Below are positions 1-8,710 of a stretch of DNA of 64,000 nt, piece after piece. The first letter of the stretch is position 1. Each line of letters starts with the position of its first letter. The translations under genes and the position numbers were made by a program. Source of the DNA: Neobacillus piezotolerans. GTDB lineage: Bacteria; Bacillota; Bacilli; Bacillales; Cytobacillaceae. Where the stretch lies: assembly GCF_003362805.1 (NCBI RefSeq), contig NZ_QNQT01000007.1, positions 168,057 through 232,056 on the forward strand. Direction: 5' to 3'. The notes below the pieces were generated by a model, which was not told the origin of the DNA, searched no databases, and worked only from the letters and a program-made list of their open reading frames with translations.

Positions 1-1011
1 ACCGCCCGCGGACGATACACCTCCGACATATGCGGCAGCAATAGCGTCAAGCTCGAAAAGCGTCCCTGCCGTTGTCGTTGCGGATTGAAGCCGGGAGGTG
101 AACAGAATTCCTGAGAGAGCCGCAAGCATTCCCATAGACCCAAATACGATATACGTAATTTTGTTTACGTTAATCCCGCTTAGATGCGCCGCTTCCGGAT
201 TGCTTCCTACCGCGTAGATGTGCCGGCCAAGCACGGTTTTCTTTGTAAGGAAATGATAGATGGCCACGACAAGCAGCATAATGACAACTGTCCATGAAAA
301 GCCGTTATATCCTGCCAAAATCCACGTAATATACGCGATAATAAAGGAAACTAAAACCAGCTTCAGCGTAAAAATCCCTTTTGAGACAACTTCAAACTGA
401 TATTTAATCTTGTTTTTGCGAGTGGACAATTCACTATATATATAAAATACAATGAACAATGCGCCTAAAATCAAGGAGAGCAGGTGGAGGCCATTAACTT
501 CCATTATAGAAGGGAGATACCCGTTGCCGATGGCATTAAAGGCTTTATCCCTAATGATGATTGTTCCTGTCTGTTCGGTTACTTGGAGAAGCGCACCCCT
601 AAAGATAAGCATTCCGGCAAGGGTCGCGACAAAGGCGGGAATCCCAAACCACGCGATAAGCAAGCCATTGAAAAGGCCGATTACGATGCCAAGGGCAAGG
701 ATAATCGGAATGGTAAAATAAACGGGCACCCCGGCTTTTGTAAGAAGAATTGCAGCGATCGCCCCCATGAATCCAGCAGCGAAACCAACGGAGAGGTCAA
801 TGTGCCTGATGACGATAACGAGCGTCATGCCTACAGCAAGGACCGCAATGTAACCTGTCGAATCCAATAGATTGCTAATATTGCGGGACGACATGAACAA
901 TCCATCCGTCATGAACGAGAAGGTAAGCATGATGAAGAGTAAGGCAATATACATGCCGTAGTCACGAATATTTTCTTTGACTAATGATTTTGCTTCAGTA
1001 AAAAAGTTCAC
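1..1011 (-). CDS. mmsB: Sugar ABC transporter permease, MmsB/GguB type (C-terminus outside window)
   Basis: Membrane permease of a CUT2-type sugar importer, working with the ATPase and binding protein encoded just upstream. The reading frame is open for 337 codons from a GTG at 1011, preceded by the Shine-Dalgarno AGGAGG at 1020-1025, and runs off the left edge of the window. The translation shows many hydrophobic helices, the segment HIDLSVGF typical of ribose/xylose/multiple-sugar permeases near residue 65, and an AAAYVGGVSSAGG-like loop close to the window edge that corresponds to the ATPase-contact region. It lies 13 bases after the ATPase gene, so the two are co-transcribed. The order binding protein, ATPase, permease is that of chvE-gguA-gguB (chvE-mmsA-mmsB). 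The exact sugar cannot be read from sequence. Confidence 0.9.
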   Translation of the reverse strand, partial: MNFFTEAKSLVKENIRDYGMYIALLFIMLTFSFMTDGLFMSSRNISNLLDSTGYIAVLAVGMTLVIVIRHIDLSVGFAAGFMGAIAAILLTKAGVPVYFTIPIILALGIVIGLFNGLLIAWFGIPAFVATLAGMLIFRGALLQVTEQTGTIIIRDKAFNAIGNGYLPSIMEVNGLHLLSLILGALFIVFYIYSELSTRKNKIKYQFEVVSKGIFTLKLVLVSFIIAYITWILAGYNGFSWTVVIMLLVVAIYHFLTKKTVLGRHIYAVGSNPEAAHLSGINVNKITYIVFGSMGMLAALSGILFTSRLQSATTTAGTLFELDAIAAAYVGGVSSAGG

Positions 1012-1024
1012 AGGATTTTACCTC

Positions 1025-2545
1025 CTATTGCGTAGCAAGCTGCATGATATTTTCTTGGTTTGCCTCTTCAATTGACAACTCGCCTTTAATTTCGCCCTCT
1101 GCCATGACATACACGCGATCACTCATTCCCAGCACTTCGCCAAGCTCTGAGGAAATCATGATAATGCTCATGCCTTCGTCAATCAACTGGTTCATAATCG
1201 TATAAATTTCAAACTTGGCGCCAACATCAATTCCGCGTGTCGGTTCGTCCAAGATAAGCAGCCTTGGCCCGACAAACAGCCACTTTCCAAGTGAAACCTT
1301 CTGCTGGTTGCCCCCGCTTAGATTGCCAACGACCTGTTCAAGGGAATGTGCTTTAATGTACAAATTATTTTTATACTCCGTTACTTTCCTGACCTCTTCG
1401 TTCTCGTTGATGATACCCTTATCGGAAACCTTTTTCAGGTAAGCGGCGGAAACATTGTTCTTAATATCCTGGATTAAAAACAGCCCGTCACCCTTCCGGT
1501 CTTCAGTAACATAGGCAATCCCTGATTTGATGGCGTCACTTGGATGCGTGAACGATTTTGGCGAACCGTCCACCAGCAGTTCCCCCTGTACCTTATAAGA
1601 CTTGGGGTTTCCAAAAATGCTTAATGCCAGCTCCGTGCGTCCCGAACCCATCAAGCCGGCTATCCCGACAATCTCCCCCTTTTTTACGTGGAAATTGACG
1701 TTTTTTACAACCTGCCTGCCTAATTGTTGGGAATAAGCGGACCAATTCCGCAGTTCAAGTATTTTCTTACCAAAATTCTTGTTTGGCCTTTTTGGGTAAA
1801 TATCATCGATTTCGCGTCCGACCATGTTTTTAATAATGACGTTTTCGGAAACTTCTCCATTGGAGGCATCGAGTGTACAAATCGTGCGTCCATCGCGCAG
1901 AACCGTTGCCTGATCCGAAATTGAAATGACTTCCTTCAGTTTATGGGAAATCATTATGCAGGTAATACCTTGATTCTTCAGCTCACCGAGCAGCTTCAAC
2001 AGGTTTTCGCTGTCGTCCTCATTGAGCGCCGCAGTCGGCTCATCCAGAATCAGCAGCTTGACATCCTTGCTAAGCGCTTTGGCGATTTCGACCAATTGCT
2101 GCTTCCCTACACTCAAATCTTTTACAAGAGTTTCAGGATTAACGTCCAGTTTTACCTTCCGCAGCATTTCCTTCGCTTTGGCAATTGTCTGGTTCCAATC
2201 CACAATCGCGCCGCGCTTCACTTCGTTTCCCGCAAAAATATTTTCATAGACAGTGAGATCCGGAAACAGCGCAAGCTCCTGATAAATAATCACGATGCCC
2301 GCTTTTACACTGTCGCTAATTTTCTTGAATTGCTGTACCTTTCCCTCGAACACGATATCGCCTTCATAGGTGCCATATGGATGCACCCCGCTCAGTACTT
2401 TCATCAGTGTTGATTTGCCTGCCCCATTCTCGCCTATCAGGCAGTGAATCTCGCCTTTTTTTACCTTAAAATTGACGTTGGTGAGCGCTTTGACCCCGGT
2501 AAACTCTTTGGAAATATCTTTCATTTCCAGAATATATTCGCTCAA
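1025..2545 (-). CDS. mmsA: Sugar ABC transporter ATP-binding protein, MmsA/GguA type
   Basis: Cytoplasmic duplicated ATPase (about 506 residues) that powers a CUT2 sugar importer. First half: Walker A GENGAGKST at residues 38-46, signature LSVGKQQ, Walker B LLILDEPTAAL. Second half: a degenerate Walker A GLMGSGRTE, signature LSGGNQQKVSLGKW and Walker B LLILDEPTRGID, the usual pattern for this family. I prefer the TTG at 2545, because GGAGG lies 7 bases before it and family members begin MSEYILEM; the GTG at 2548 is an alternative. The gene follows the binding-protein gene by about 90 bases and precedes the permease by 13 bases, so the three form one operon. Confidence 0.92.
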   Translation of the reverse strand: MSEYILEMKDISKEFTGVKALTNVNFKVKKGEIHCLIGENGAGKSTLMKVLSGVHPYGTYEGDIVFEGKVQQFKKISDSVKAGIVIIYQELALFPDLTVYENIFAGNEVKRGAIVDWNQTIAKAKEMLRKVKLDVNPETLVKDLSVGKQQLVEIAKALSKDVKLLILDEPTAALNEDDSENLLKLLGELKNQGITCIMISHKLKEVISISDQATVLRDGRTICTLDASNGEVSENVIIKNMVGREIDDIYPKRPNKNFGKKILELRNWSAYSQQLGRQVVKNVNFHVKKGEIVGIAGLMGSGRTELALSIFGNPKSYKVQGELLVDGSPKSFTHPSDAIKSGIAYVTEDRKGDGLFLIQDIKNNVSAAYLKKVSDKGIINENEEVRKVTEYKNNLYIKAHSLEQVVGNLSGGNQQKVSLGKWLFVGPRLLILDEPTRGIDVGAKFEIYTIMNQLIDEGMSIIMISSELGEVLGMSDRVYVMAEGEIKGELSIEEANQENIMQLATQ

Positions 2546-2634
2546 CACGATCCCTCCCTGCAAACAGCTATCGCAATGGCGAAAAAGTGATAGACGTATC
2601 TATCACTATTCCGCAACATGCCTATGCTTTTATC

Positions 2635-3753
2635 TTAGAGTCCAGTGAAGTCACTTGCCTTGTAGTAATCGGAATCAATCAATTCTGCCTTTACGTTTTC
2701 CTTATCAACGACAATGACATCCGTTTGCTTTGCCTTTACATCGATGCTGCCGTTATTATAAGAACCTGTTGTTTCAGGGTCTTTTTTATCAAGAAGGTTG
2801 ACTGCCATGCCCATTGCATCCTTAACAAGTGTGCGGACATCCTTAAAGACAGTCATGGATTGCTTGCTATCAAGAATGTACTGGATTGACGCTTTTTCCG
2901 CGTCCTGGCCAGTTACTGTGAAGCTGGTAATTTCATTATCAGTTGCAAATACGTCCGCAATTGATCGGGCAGTTCCATCATTCGGAGCAAGTACTGCGAC
3001 ATCGCCTTTCATATCCGCTGCAGCTGCAGTCAAATGCGTCTGTGCTTTGTTTTTCGCTTCGTTTGCATCCCAGTTGGTTGTAACCTGGCCGATAATCTTG
3101 CTTAACTGGTCGCGTGTAAGTTCAGCAGTATCCTTGAGCTTAATCGCTTCGCTTGAGTTGGCAATTTTGAAGGTTCCATCAGCTATTTTTGGCTGAAGAA
3201 CGCTCCATGCGCCCTGGAAAAACAAAAATGCGTTATTGTCGGAAGCAGCACCCGCATAAAGGTAAAGAGGTACGCCGGATCCGTTTGCTTTGTCAATCAG
3301 GTATTGCGCCTGTGCGGCACCTACCGCGAGGCTGTCAAATGTAACATAGTAATCAATCGCATCTGTATTAGTTATCAGCCTGTCATAGGAAATAACCTTA
3401 ACGCCTTCTTTTTTGGCCTCTTCAACCGCTGCAGCAGCTGCATCGCCATCATGAGGACAAATAATTAGAACTTGGATTCCTTTATTCAGAAGAGTTTCAA
3501 CGTTTTCTTTTTCCTTGGCCGAGGATCCCTGGCTGAACAGGATTTCAGTCGTATAATCCGTGCCTTTCAGCGCGTCCTTAAACCTTTGCTCATCCTGTAC
3601 CCACCTAGGCTCATCCTTCGTTGGCAGAACAATCCCGACACTCACCTTACTTTTGCTTTTACCGCCAGTTGACTCGTTGCAGCCTGTTGCAATAACCATG
3701 AACATCATCACAGCAATAAGTAAAGAAATAACCTTCCAGCTTCTCTTCATCAT
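2635..3753 (-). CDS. chvE: Sugar-binding lipoprotein, ChvE/XylF type
   Basis: Extracellular substrate-binding lipoprotein of the sugar importer (about 372 residues). It begins with a lipoprotein signal peptide ending in ATGC, with lipidated Cys25, followed by a Ser/Lys-rich linker. The mature part is a type I periplasmic-binding fold, with KVSVGIVLPTKDEPRW at the start and a GQDAEKASIQYILDSKQSM segment near the end that matches multiple-sugar/xylose-binding proteins. Two ATGs are adjacent at 3753 and 3750; AAAGGAGG is nearer ideal spacing for the second. First gene of the operon; a cre-like operator lies about 70 bases upstream, suggesting carbon catabolite control. The sugar bound is not known. 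Confidence 0.92.
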   Translation of the reverse strand: MMKRSWKVISLLIAVMMFMVIATGCNESTGGKSKSKVSVGIVLPTKDEPRWVQDEQRFKDALKGTDYTTEILFSQGSSAKEKENVETLLNKGIQVLIICPHDGDAAAAAVEEAKKEGVKVISYDRLITNTDAIDYYVTFDSLAVGAAQAQYLIDKANGSGVPLYLYAGAASDNNAFLFFQGAWSVLQPKIADGTFKIANSSEAIKLKDTAELTRDQLSKIIGQVTTNWDANEAKNKAQTHLTAAAADMKGDVAVLAPNDGTARSIADVFATDNEITSFTVTGQDAEKASIQYILDSKQSMTVFKDVRTLVKDAMGMAVNLLDKKDPETTGSYNNGSIDVKAKQTDVIVVDKENVKAELIDSDYYKASDFTGL

Positions 3754-3816
3754 AATCCTCCTTTTAAAATGGCATTCAGTGCCTATAAACCAATTATTCT
3801 ATAAAAAAATACACTA

Positions 3817-3830
3817 TGAAAGCGCTATCA
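3817..3830. promoter_or_regulatory. cre-like CcpA operator upstream of the sugar importer
   Basis: TGAAAGCGCTATCA fits the Bacillus catabolite-responsive element pattern TGWNANCGNTNWCA at every fixed position, on both strands. It lies about 65-75 bases upstream of the chvE-type start and beside AT-rich promoter-like sequence. CcpA control of a sugar importer would be expected; binding itself is inferred. Confidence 0.65.
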
Positions 3831-3877
3831 ATAGTATTCTTTTAATATTTGCTGTACTTTTTTAACCTAAAAAAAAT

Positions 3878-3905
3878 GTGAAGCAGGGGACGTATCTCCT
3901 TCTTC
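3878..3905. repeat. Copy of the GAAGCAGGGGACG intergenic repeat (single arm)
   Basis: GTGAAGCAGGGGACGTATCT followed by a pyrimidine-rich tail. It matches one arm of the dispersed palindromic element also seen at 5205, 8711, 10281, 20224, 26421, 27205 and 42318. Here no clear second arm is present. Confidence 0.6.
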
Positions 3906-3992
3906 CTTTTTCCAACCATTATTGTCGATTTCAAATATATATTTTCATCCTCAAACATATACTTCCTTGATATGAGTACAGGAGGGGGAAAA

Positions 3993-4217
3993 ATGGACAA
4001 TATTGAATGGAAAATAAGCGATCCTTATGTATTTCAGGCTCTTTCAGGAATCGTAGGTTCAAATGTTGCAGTGGAAACCTCGAGAGGATCAGTGCGGGGA
4101 AGGCTCGCCAGCGTACAGCCCGACCATATCGTTGTGGAACTCGGCAGAAACGCCTTCTTCATCCGGACAGCCCAAATCGTCTGGGTCGTCCCAAACCCCG
4201 AATTGGTGATGGAGTAA
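3993..4217 (+). CDS. YuzF-like DUF2642 protein
   Basis: Small protein of 74 residues. The central part (GIVGSNVAVETSRGSVRGRL, then VQPDHIVVE) has the short beta-strand, Sm-like character of DUF2642/YuzF proteins of Bacillus. An in-frame ATG exists at 3972, but AGGAGGGGG lies just before the ATG at 3993, which is the better start. The function of the family is unknown; several relatives are linked to spores. It sits alone, about 90 bases before the catalase gene on the same strand. Confidence 0.75.
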   Translation: MDNIEWKISDPYVFQALSGIVGSNVAVETSRGSVRGRLASVQPDHIVVELGRNAFFIRTAQIVWVVPNPELVME

Positions 4218-4306
4218 AGCTTGCTTCATTCGTTGATGAAACTGGGAAAAGCTCTGGTTCATTCAGGTACGGACCGATTTAAAATACCTTTTTGGAGGTG
4301 GCCCAT

Positions 4307-5197
4307 ATGATGAAGCGCGTGAATAGGATTGCAATTGAATTGCCGAGGCCCGAACATGGCGATCCGAATGCGGCAGCCGCAGTCCAAGAGTTGATGGGCG
4401 GAAAGTTTGGCGAAATGTCGACCTTGAACAATTACATGTTCCAGTCCTTTAATTTTCGGGGCAAAAAGAAGCTGAAGCCTTTTTATGATATTATCGCAAG
4501 CATCACAGCCGAGGAATTCGGCCATGTTGAGCTCGTTGCGAATACGATTAACCTGCTCTCTTTCGGCACTACATTTGAAGCCGATCCGGATTTGGCTCCG
4601 CTCATGAACGGAAAGGATGCGCGCTACTCCCTTCATTTTACAACGACTGCCCAAACAGCTTATCCAGGTGACGGGATGGGACGGCCATGGAACGGGGAAT
4701 TTGTTACGAACAGCGGCAACCTTGTTGCGGATCTTCTTCATAATTACTTACTTGAAATCGGCGCGAGGACACATAAGATGCGGGTTTATGAGATGACAAC
4801 CAACCCTGTTGCAAGGGAAATGATCGGCTACCTGCTTGTCCGCGGAGGCACACATATCATCGCCTACGCAAAGGCCCTTGAAGTTGCCACCGGTGTAGAA
4901 GTCGGCAAAATGCTCCCTGTGCCAAGCCTAGATAACAATAAATTCGATTATGCCAAAAAGTTTATGGCACAGGGGCTGTATAATGTCCTGTACACGTGGG
5001 GCGAACCCGAATACCGGGATATTGCCCGTATCTGGAAAGGCCCGAACCCGGAGACAGGCGAGCCGCTCCACGTCATCGACGGTATGCCTGAAGGGGCTCC
5101 CGTTCCAGATTTCGAGGAAAAGCCCGAGCAATTCGCTCCCGGCATCGACCGGGACGACTACGAACGCATCCTTAAAAGGCTTATGGCCAATATGTAG
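4307..5197 (+). CDS. Manganese catalase
   Basis: Non-haem dimanganese catalase that converts hydrogen peroxide to water and oxygen (296 residues). Counting from the ATG at 4307, the predicted metal ligands are Glu36 (GEMST), Glu70 and His73 (EEFGH), Glu150 (LEIGAR) and His183 (GGTHI). These have the same spacing as the ligands known for the Thermus and Lactobacillus enzymes, so the active site looks complete. The N-terminus resembles the Thermus enzyme more than the short CotJC-type spore coat catalases. GGAGGTG lies 6-7 bases before the start. A hairpin with a following T-rich stretch closes the unit at 5211-5278. Confidence 0.93.
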   Translation: MMKRVNRIAIELPRPEHGDPNAAAAVQELMGGKFGEMSTLNNYMFQSFNFRGKKKLKPFYDIIASITAEEFGHVELVANTINLLSFGTTFEADPDLAPLMNGKDARYSLHFTTTAQTAYPGDGMGRPWNGEFVTNSGNLVADLLHNYLLEIGARTHKMRVYEMTTNPVAREMIGYLLVRGGTHIIAYAKALEVATGVEVGKMLPVPSLDNNKFDYAKKFMAQGLYNVLYTWGEPEYRDIARIWKGPNPETGEPLHVIDGMPEGAPVPDFEEKPEQFAPGIDRDDYERILKRLMANM

Positions 5198-5204
5198 AAG
5201 CATA

Positions 5205-5278
5205 GTGAAGCAGGGGGCGGACCCAGTGATTCGTAAAGATCCCAAATGGATCGTAAGAACGCCCCCCTTTATTTTATT
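5205..5278 (+). terminator. Repeat-derived hairpin and terminator after the catalase gene
   Basis: A GTGAAGCAGGGGGCGG repeat arm begins 8 bases after the catalase stop. GGGGGCG pairs with CGCCCCC at 5260-5267, with an inner GATCC/GGATC stem, and is followed by TTTATTTTATT. The T-stretch overlaps the stop codon of the convergent LrgB gene. Confidence 0.65.
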
Positions 5279-5952
5279 AGCGGGTAAAGCCACGGTAAAA
5301 TAAGGGATGTTATAACAGCTGCCATTCCCATGCCGATGCTTGAGGCGGCCCCTTGCAGTGCACCTTCTTTCATGACCTGGCCGGTTCCGATTCCGTGGGA
5401 AACAGTCCCGATCCCAAGGCCCCGTGCAAACGGGTCCGTTATTCTCGCAACTGTTAAAATCAATGGCCCGAAAACCGCTCCGAAAATTCCCGCTGCCATG
5501 ACAAATGCCACCGCGATAGCGGGATTTCCGCCAATCAAAAGCGCCGCCTCTATTGCAACCGGCGAAGTGACCGCCTTTACTGCCGCCGCAGCTTGAAGTC
5601 CTTCAGAAAGCCCGAGCGCTTTTGAAAGCAAAACCGCCGAAAAAATGGTGGTTAGCGTCCCAGTGAACAACCCCGCCATGATAGACTTGAATCTCTTGAT
5701 GAGAATCTTCCTTGCCTTATACAAAGGCAAGGCGAGCGCCACCGTCGCGGGACCTAGCAAAAAAGTCATCCACTCCTTCGCTGGGGTATAGTCCTCGTAG
5801 TCGATATCCATCAATGATAGAACTAGAATAATCGCCGCCGTCGAAGTCATGACAGGCGAGGTGAGAGGGGATGGGACCTTTCGTGAAAGAATCATAGCCC
5901 CGCAATAGGCCGCTATTGTTAGAACGATGCTAAAGAGTGTTATGCCGTTCAT
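5269..5952 (-). CDS. LrgB/CidB family membrane protein
   Basis: Integral membrane protein of 227 residues, normal for LrgB. The family partners LrgA and was first linked to control of murein hydrolase activity; Bacillus members have also been linked to pyruvate uptake. The family segments are present: SPVMTSTAAIILVL, PATVALALPLYK, KAVTSPVAIE, and GTVSHGIGTGQ near the C-terminus. The true start is the ATG at 5952 with GGGGAGGAACG before it; an upstream in-frame extension to 6030 lies inside lrgA. It begins 1 base after the lrgA stop, so translation is probably coupled. No LytTR or LysR regulator gene is adjacent. Confidence 0.9.
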   Translation of the reverse strand: MNGITLFSIVLTIAAYCGAMILSRKVPSPLTSPVMTSTAAIILVLSLMDIDYEDYTPAKEWMTFLLGPATVALALPLYKARKILIKRFKSIMAGLFTGTLTTIFSAVLLSKALGLSEGLQAAAAVKAVTSPVAIEAALLIGGNPAIAVAFVMAAGIFGAVFGPLILTVARITDPFARGLGIGTVSHGIGTGQVMKEGALQGAASSIGMGMAAVITSLILPWLYPLIK

Positions 5953-5953
5953 G

Positions 5954-6334
5954 CTAGTTTCGTTCCTCCCCTGAAAAATAATGGGCGAGCCCTCCAGTAA
6001 CCAATAGCCCCAATACAGTACTTCCCGCAATCATTACCAAAATTTGCAGACCACTAGCCTTAATCAGCCCGCCAAAGTCCATTAATCCGACTGTTATAGG
6101 AATAAAGAAGAATCCGAGGTGCCTGTTCAAAAAAGACCCCGCAAGTTCTACATAATGAAGCTTCACAATTCCGGAGCACAGGAGCAAGAATAAACCGGCC
6201 ATGCCCAGAACACTCGCGGGGATAGGCAAATGAAAAATACGTGTAACCTGGACAGACGTGCTATATATTATCCATATAAAAAACAGCTGTAAGAAAAAAA
6301 GAAGCGCTTGTTTTACACGCAACAACCACTTCAC
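5954..6334 (-). CDS. LrgA/CidA family holin-like protein
   Basis: Small membrane protein of 126 residues with four hydrophobic helices. It has the family motif FHLPIPASVLGM (consensus LPIPGSVIGM) near residues 34-45 and FFFIPITVGLM near residue 75. LrgA/CidA proteins are holin-like partners of LrgB, so the pair forms one functional unit in the cytoplasmic membrane. The sequence alone does not separate Cid from Lrg, so no symbol is given. It is the first gene of a two-gene operon. Confidence 0.88.
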   Translation of the reverse strand: MKWLLRVKQALLFFLQLFFIWIIYSTSVQVTRIFHLPIPASVLGMAGLFLLLCSGIVKLHYVELAGSFLNRHLGFFFIPITVGLMDFGGLIKASGLQILVMIAGSTVLGLLVTGGLAHYFSGEERN

Positions 6335-6370
6335 CCCCTAGGTAAGTTTCATAGTTAATTTGGCTCTTGG

Positions 6371-6460
6371 GCGAGTTTTTGTCGCTTATCCGGATTTGAG
6401 CGACACCTTTTCTCGTCTACCCAAATCTTTGTCGTTCATCTGCATTGAACGACATCTTTG
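6371..6460. repeat. Two related GTCGTTCA/TGAACGAC hairpins in a 250-base gap
   Basis: The gap between the LrgA gene and the next gene (6335-6588) has no plausible coding sequence. It holds two imperfect direct copies of a small inverted repeat: GTCGCT with AGCGAC at 6381-6404, and GTCGTTCA with TGAACGAC at 6431-6453. Each is flanked by T-rich sequence. They look like copies of a short dispersed palindromic repeat. Confidence 0.6.
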
Positions 6461-6561
6461 CGGGAGTTTACCCGAACAATGCCACTCACATTTTTACTTT
6501 GGTGGCACCTAACGGAATTTTCGCCGCCCCTCCTTATTATAGACAGTGAATCCTATATAGC

Positions 6562-6592
6562 AAAAAAGCTGCCCCACTTACGGACAGCTTAT
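6562..6592 (-). terminator. Rho-independent terminator overlapping the stop of the membrane-protein gene
   Basis: On the minus strand AAGCTGTCC pairs with GGGGCAGCTT across a short loop, followed by TTTTTT. The left arm includes the TAA stop of the gene ending at 6589. Confidence 0.8.
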
Positions 6593-7539
6593 TCATACGG
6601 GATATTATAATACTTTTTGCTCTCCGGGTCGAATTGAAAAAAAGTATAAAAATCTTCCGGACTCCCCTCATTGTATTCCATATCAACTTCGATAAAATCC
6701 CATTCTTTTTCAGAAATCCTATCCGTGGACATAGGTATTCTTTTTTCGATGATCAATTTTTTTATATCTAGTGAAGCGCCCAAATAGCTGTTTCCATAAT
6801 AGAACGGGCCAATCACCTTATCCTTCCCATTTTTAAGATAAAAAATGAATTCCCACTTAAAGCTTTTGGAGGCTGTGGAGGAAAAACCATCCTGTGAAAG
6901 GTAACCGTTAATGCCAACATTCTTAACGTCCGCCCAAGGAATACTCTCCATCTTCCCCAGTTTCTGCGTTACGATTCCATCCTTTCTTACTGCTTCAAAA
7001 TCATTGTTTGTCAAAAGAATGATTGATGCGGTAAGCAGGAAGCTGAAAGAAAAAATAGCAATCGAGGATCTCTCCACTTCTTTTAACCCGGCGACAAAGA
7101 TGCGCCCCGCCATTATAAAGGAAAGAAGTCCAGTAATAATCAAGAAATAGTCCAGCCACATATACGATGCGGGAAACAGCCAAATATCTTTAATGTTTGC
7201 TAGTTTTTGATATTTCCCTAGGTTCCAGAATTTCATCAAGGAGTAAAAGCAGGGAATGGCAATTGTAATATACAGATACACCCGCAGATTTGGGCTGTAC
7301 AGCTTTTTTAACGTAAAAATGTATTTCCCCTTTGAATATCGGTAAAAGATTTGTTTGCCTCTCATAAGAATGAATCCCACTAGAAACGGAATTAATCCAA
7401 AAAGGACATACATCGCGAGCAAGGAATAATCCCGTTCCCCTATAAACTCTCCTATCGCGATCAGCCCCATCACATGGGCGATAAAAATAATGAGATAAGC
7501 AAAAAACTTTTTGCCTTTAAGCATTAATGCCAATTCCAT
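6589..7539 (-). CDS. Membrane protein of unknown function with C-terminal PH-like region
   Basis: I do not recognise this 316-residue protein. The N-terminal half has about five or six hydrophobic helices. The C-terminal cytosolic part (about residues 180-270) contains DGIVTQKLGK, then IPWADVKNVGI, then KWEFIFYLKNGK; this resembles the pattern of bacterial PH-like (YdbS-type) domains that follow membrane helices. The protein encoded at 45823-46419 shows the same arrangement in shorter form. Start choice is uncertain: ATG 7539 lies almost on top of the AAAGGGGGG site, so TTG 7533 or ATG 7524 may be used. It is transcribed alone and ends in a terminator. Confidence 0.7.
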   Translation of the reverse strand: MELALMLKGKKFFAYLIIFIAHVMGLIAIGEFIGERDYSLLAMYVLFGLIPFLVGFILMRGKQIFYRYSKGKYIFTLKKLYSPNLRVYLYITIAIPCFYSLMKFWNLGKYQKLANIKDIWLFPASYMWLDYFLIITGLLSFIMAGRIFVAGLKEVERSSIAIFSFSFLLTASIILLTNNDFEAVRKDGIVTQKLGKMESIPWADVKNVGINGYLSQDGFSSTASKSFKWEFIFYLKNGKDKVIGPFYYGNSYLGASLDIKKLIIEKRIPMSTDRISEKEWDFIEVDMEYNEGSPEDFYTFFQFDPESKKYYNIPYE

Positions 7540-7921
7540 TCCCCCCTTTCCCGGAAAATGCAGATGGAAGAAGGTGGCTGGTCTGCCACTTCACTATACC
7601 TATGCGGTTTGTTACATATCTCTAAACAAACTGTAACATAAAAGGAGATTTAAAACGGCTGTCAACCCCTTAAACCCCGTAATTATTGGAACCGCTGCTA
7701 GACTTTGAGAAAATTGGGCAAACTGTCTGGCTGCTCCATTGGTCTCTTAAAATCATTTATATCAACGTTTAAGGTCCCTTTCAAGGGTAAGCCATATACT
7801 TACTGGCCAACTGTTAGCAGGATTAACCACAAATATGACAAAAAACATATGTTACGATAAACGTGCTTGCGGCAACAAGCAACTTAACTATTAGTTTAAA
7901 CAAAACAGGAGGTATGGATAG
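7540..7921. other. 380-base divergent intergenic region
   Basis: No coding sequence is visible between the divergent genes at 7539 and 7922. The sequence holds a loose inverted repeat at 7609-7640 (TGTTACATAT with ACTGTAACATA) and a weak promoter-like ATGACA with GATAAA near 7835-7862 pointing to the CAP-domain gene. Neither is strong enough to call. Confidence 0.4.
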
Positions 7922-8710
7922 ATGAAAAAGAAAAAGATCATTCTTTCTTTTGCAGTGGCTTCATCCCTGTGGATGGCCGGACAAATGCCGGAGAAAGCGG
8001 AAGCATCGTCTCCCGCCCCGACTGTCCAAGAGCACGTGTACGTTTATCAAAGCAAGAATATCAATACAATTGAGATGAATAGATATATAGAAGAAACACT
8101 TAAACGCTTTGGATTGCAGGATTTCTTAAAGCAAGTTCAAAAACCTGCGTATGCTCCCGCAAAGCAGGCTGCTCCCGCTCCTAAGGCACCGGCAAAACCA
8201 GCAGCGCCGAAACCTTCCCAACCATCATCAGCGGTGAAAGCACCTGTGAAAGCACCTACGAAAGCTCCTGCGAAAGCACCAACTCCGGCTCCGGTGAAAC
8301 AATCCGCGCCTGCAGAACAGAAATCAAGCGTGTTGAGCGCATATGAGCAGCAGGTCGTCACACTTACAAACCAGGAGCGCGCAAAAGCAGGCCTGGGCGC
8401 GCTAAAAGTAGACGCCAATTTAAGCAAAATGGCCCGTGAAAAGTCCCGGGATATGTCCGCGAACGGCTACTTTGACCATAACAGCCCGACGTACGGTTCT
8501 CCATTTGATATGATGAAGAAATTCGGCATTTCCTACTCATCTGCTGGGGAGAATATCGCAATGGGCCAACGCACGCCTCAGGAAGTTGTCACTGCCTGGA
8601 TGAACAGCGAAGGGCACCGCAAAAACATCCTCAATCCTAATTTTACCCACATTGGGGTTGGCCACATCGCCCAGGGGAATTACTGGACTCAGGAATTTAT
8701 CGGCAAGTAA
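7922..8710 (+). CDS. Secreted CAP/SCP-domain protein, YkwD-like
   Basis: Exported protein of 262 residues. Residues 1-28 are a signal peptide (KKKK, hydrophobic core, AEA cleavage site). A linker at about residues 75-130 is rich in Lys-Ala-Pro repeats and probably spans the cell wall. Residues 138-262 form a CAP domain: LTNQERAKAGLGAL, DMSANGYFDHNSP, AGENIAMGQ, AWMNSEGHRKNILNPNFTHIGVG and a final WTQEFIGK. These contain the usual His-Glu-Glu-His set of the family. YkwD-type proteins are common in Bacilli and their activity is not settled. Start ATG 7922 follows AGGAGGTATG. A repeat hairpin follows the gene. Confidence 0.9.
   Translation: MKKKKIILSFAVASSLWMAGQMPEKAEASSPAPTVQEHVYVYQSKNINTIEMNRYIEETLKRFGLQDFLKQVQKPAYAPAKQAAPAPKAPAKPAAPKPSQPSSAVKAPVKAPTKAPAKAPTPAPVKQSAPAEQKSSVLSAYEQQVVTLTNQERAKAGLGALKVDANLSKMAREKSRDMSANGYFDHNSPTYGSPFDMMKKFGISYSSAGENIAMGQRTPQEVVTAWMNSEGHRKNILNPNFTHIGVGHIAQGNYWTQEFIGK

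Noticed and set aside
452..870. Two plus-strand frames over the sugar permease
   Set aside because: Both are opposite the clear minus-strand permease, which runs through without a stop and shows transporter motifs.
4259..4741. 160-codon minus-strand frame over the manganese catalase
   Set aside because: The plus strand encodes the catalase with all metal ligands; the minus frame has no recognisable feature or ribosome binding site.
8137..8427. Minus-strand Ala/Gly-rich frame over the CAP-domain protein linker
   Set aside because: It is the complement of the Lys-Ala-Pro repeat region; the secreted protein on the plus strand explains the sequence.
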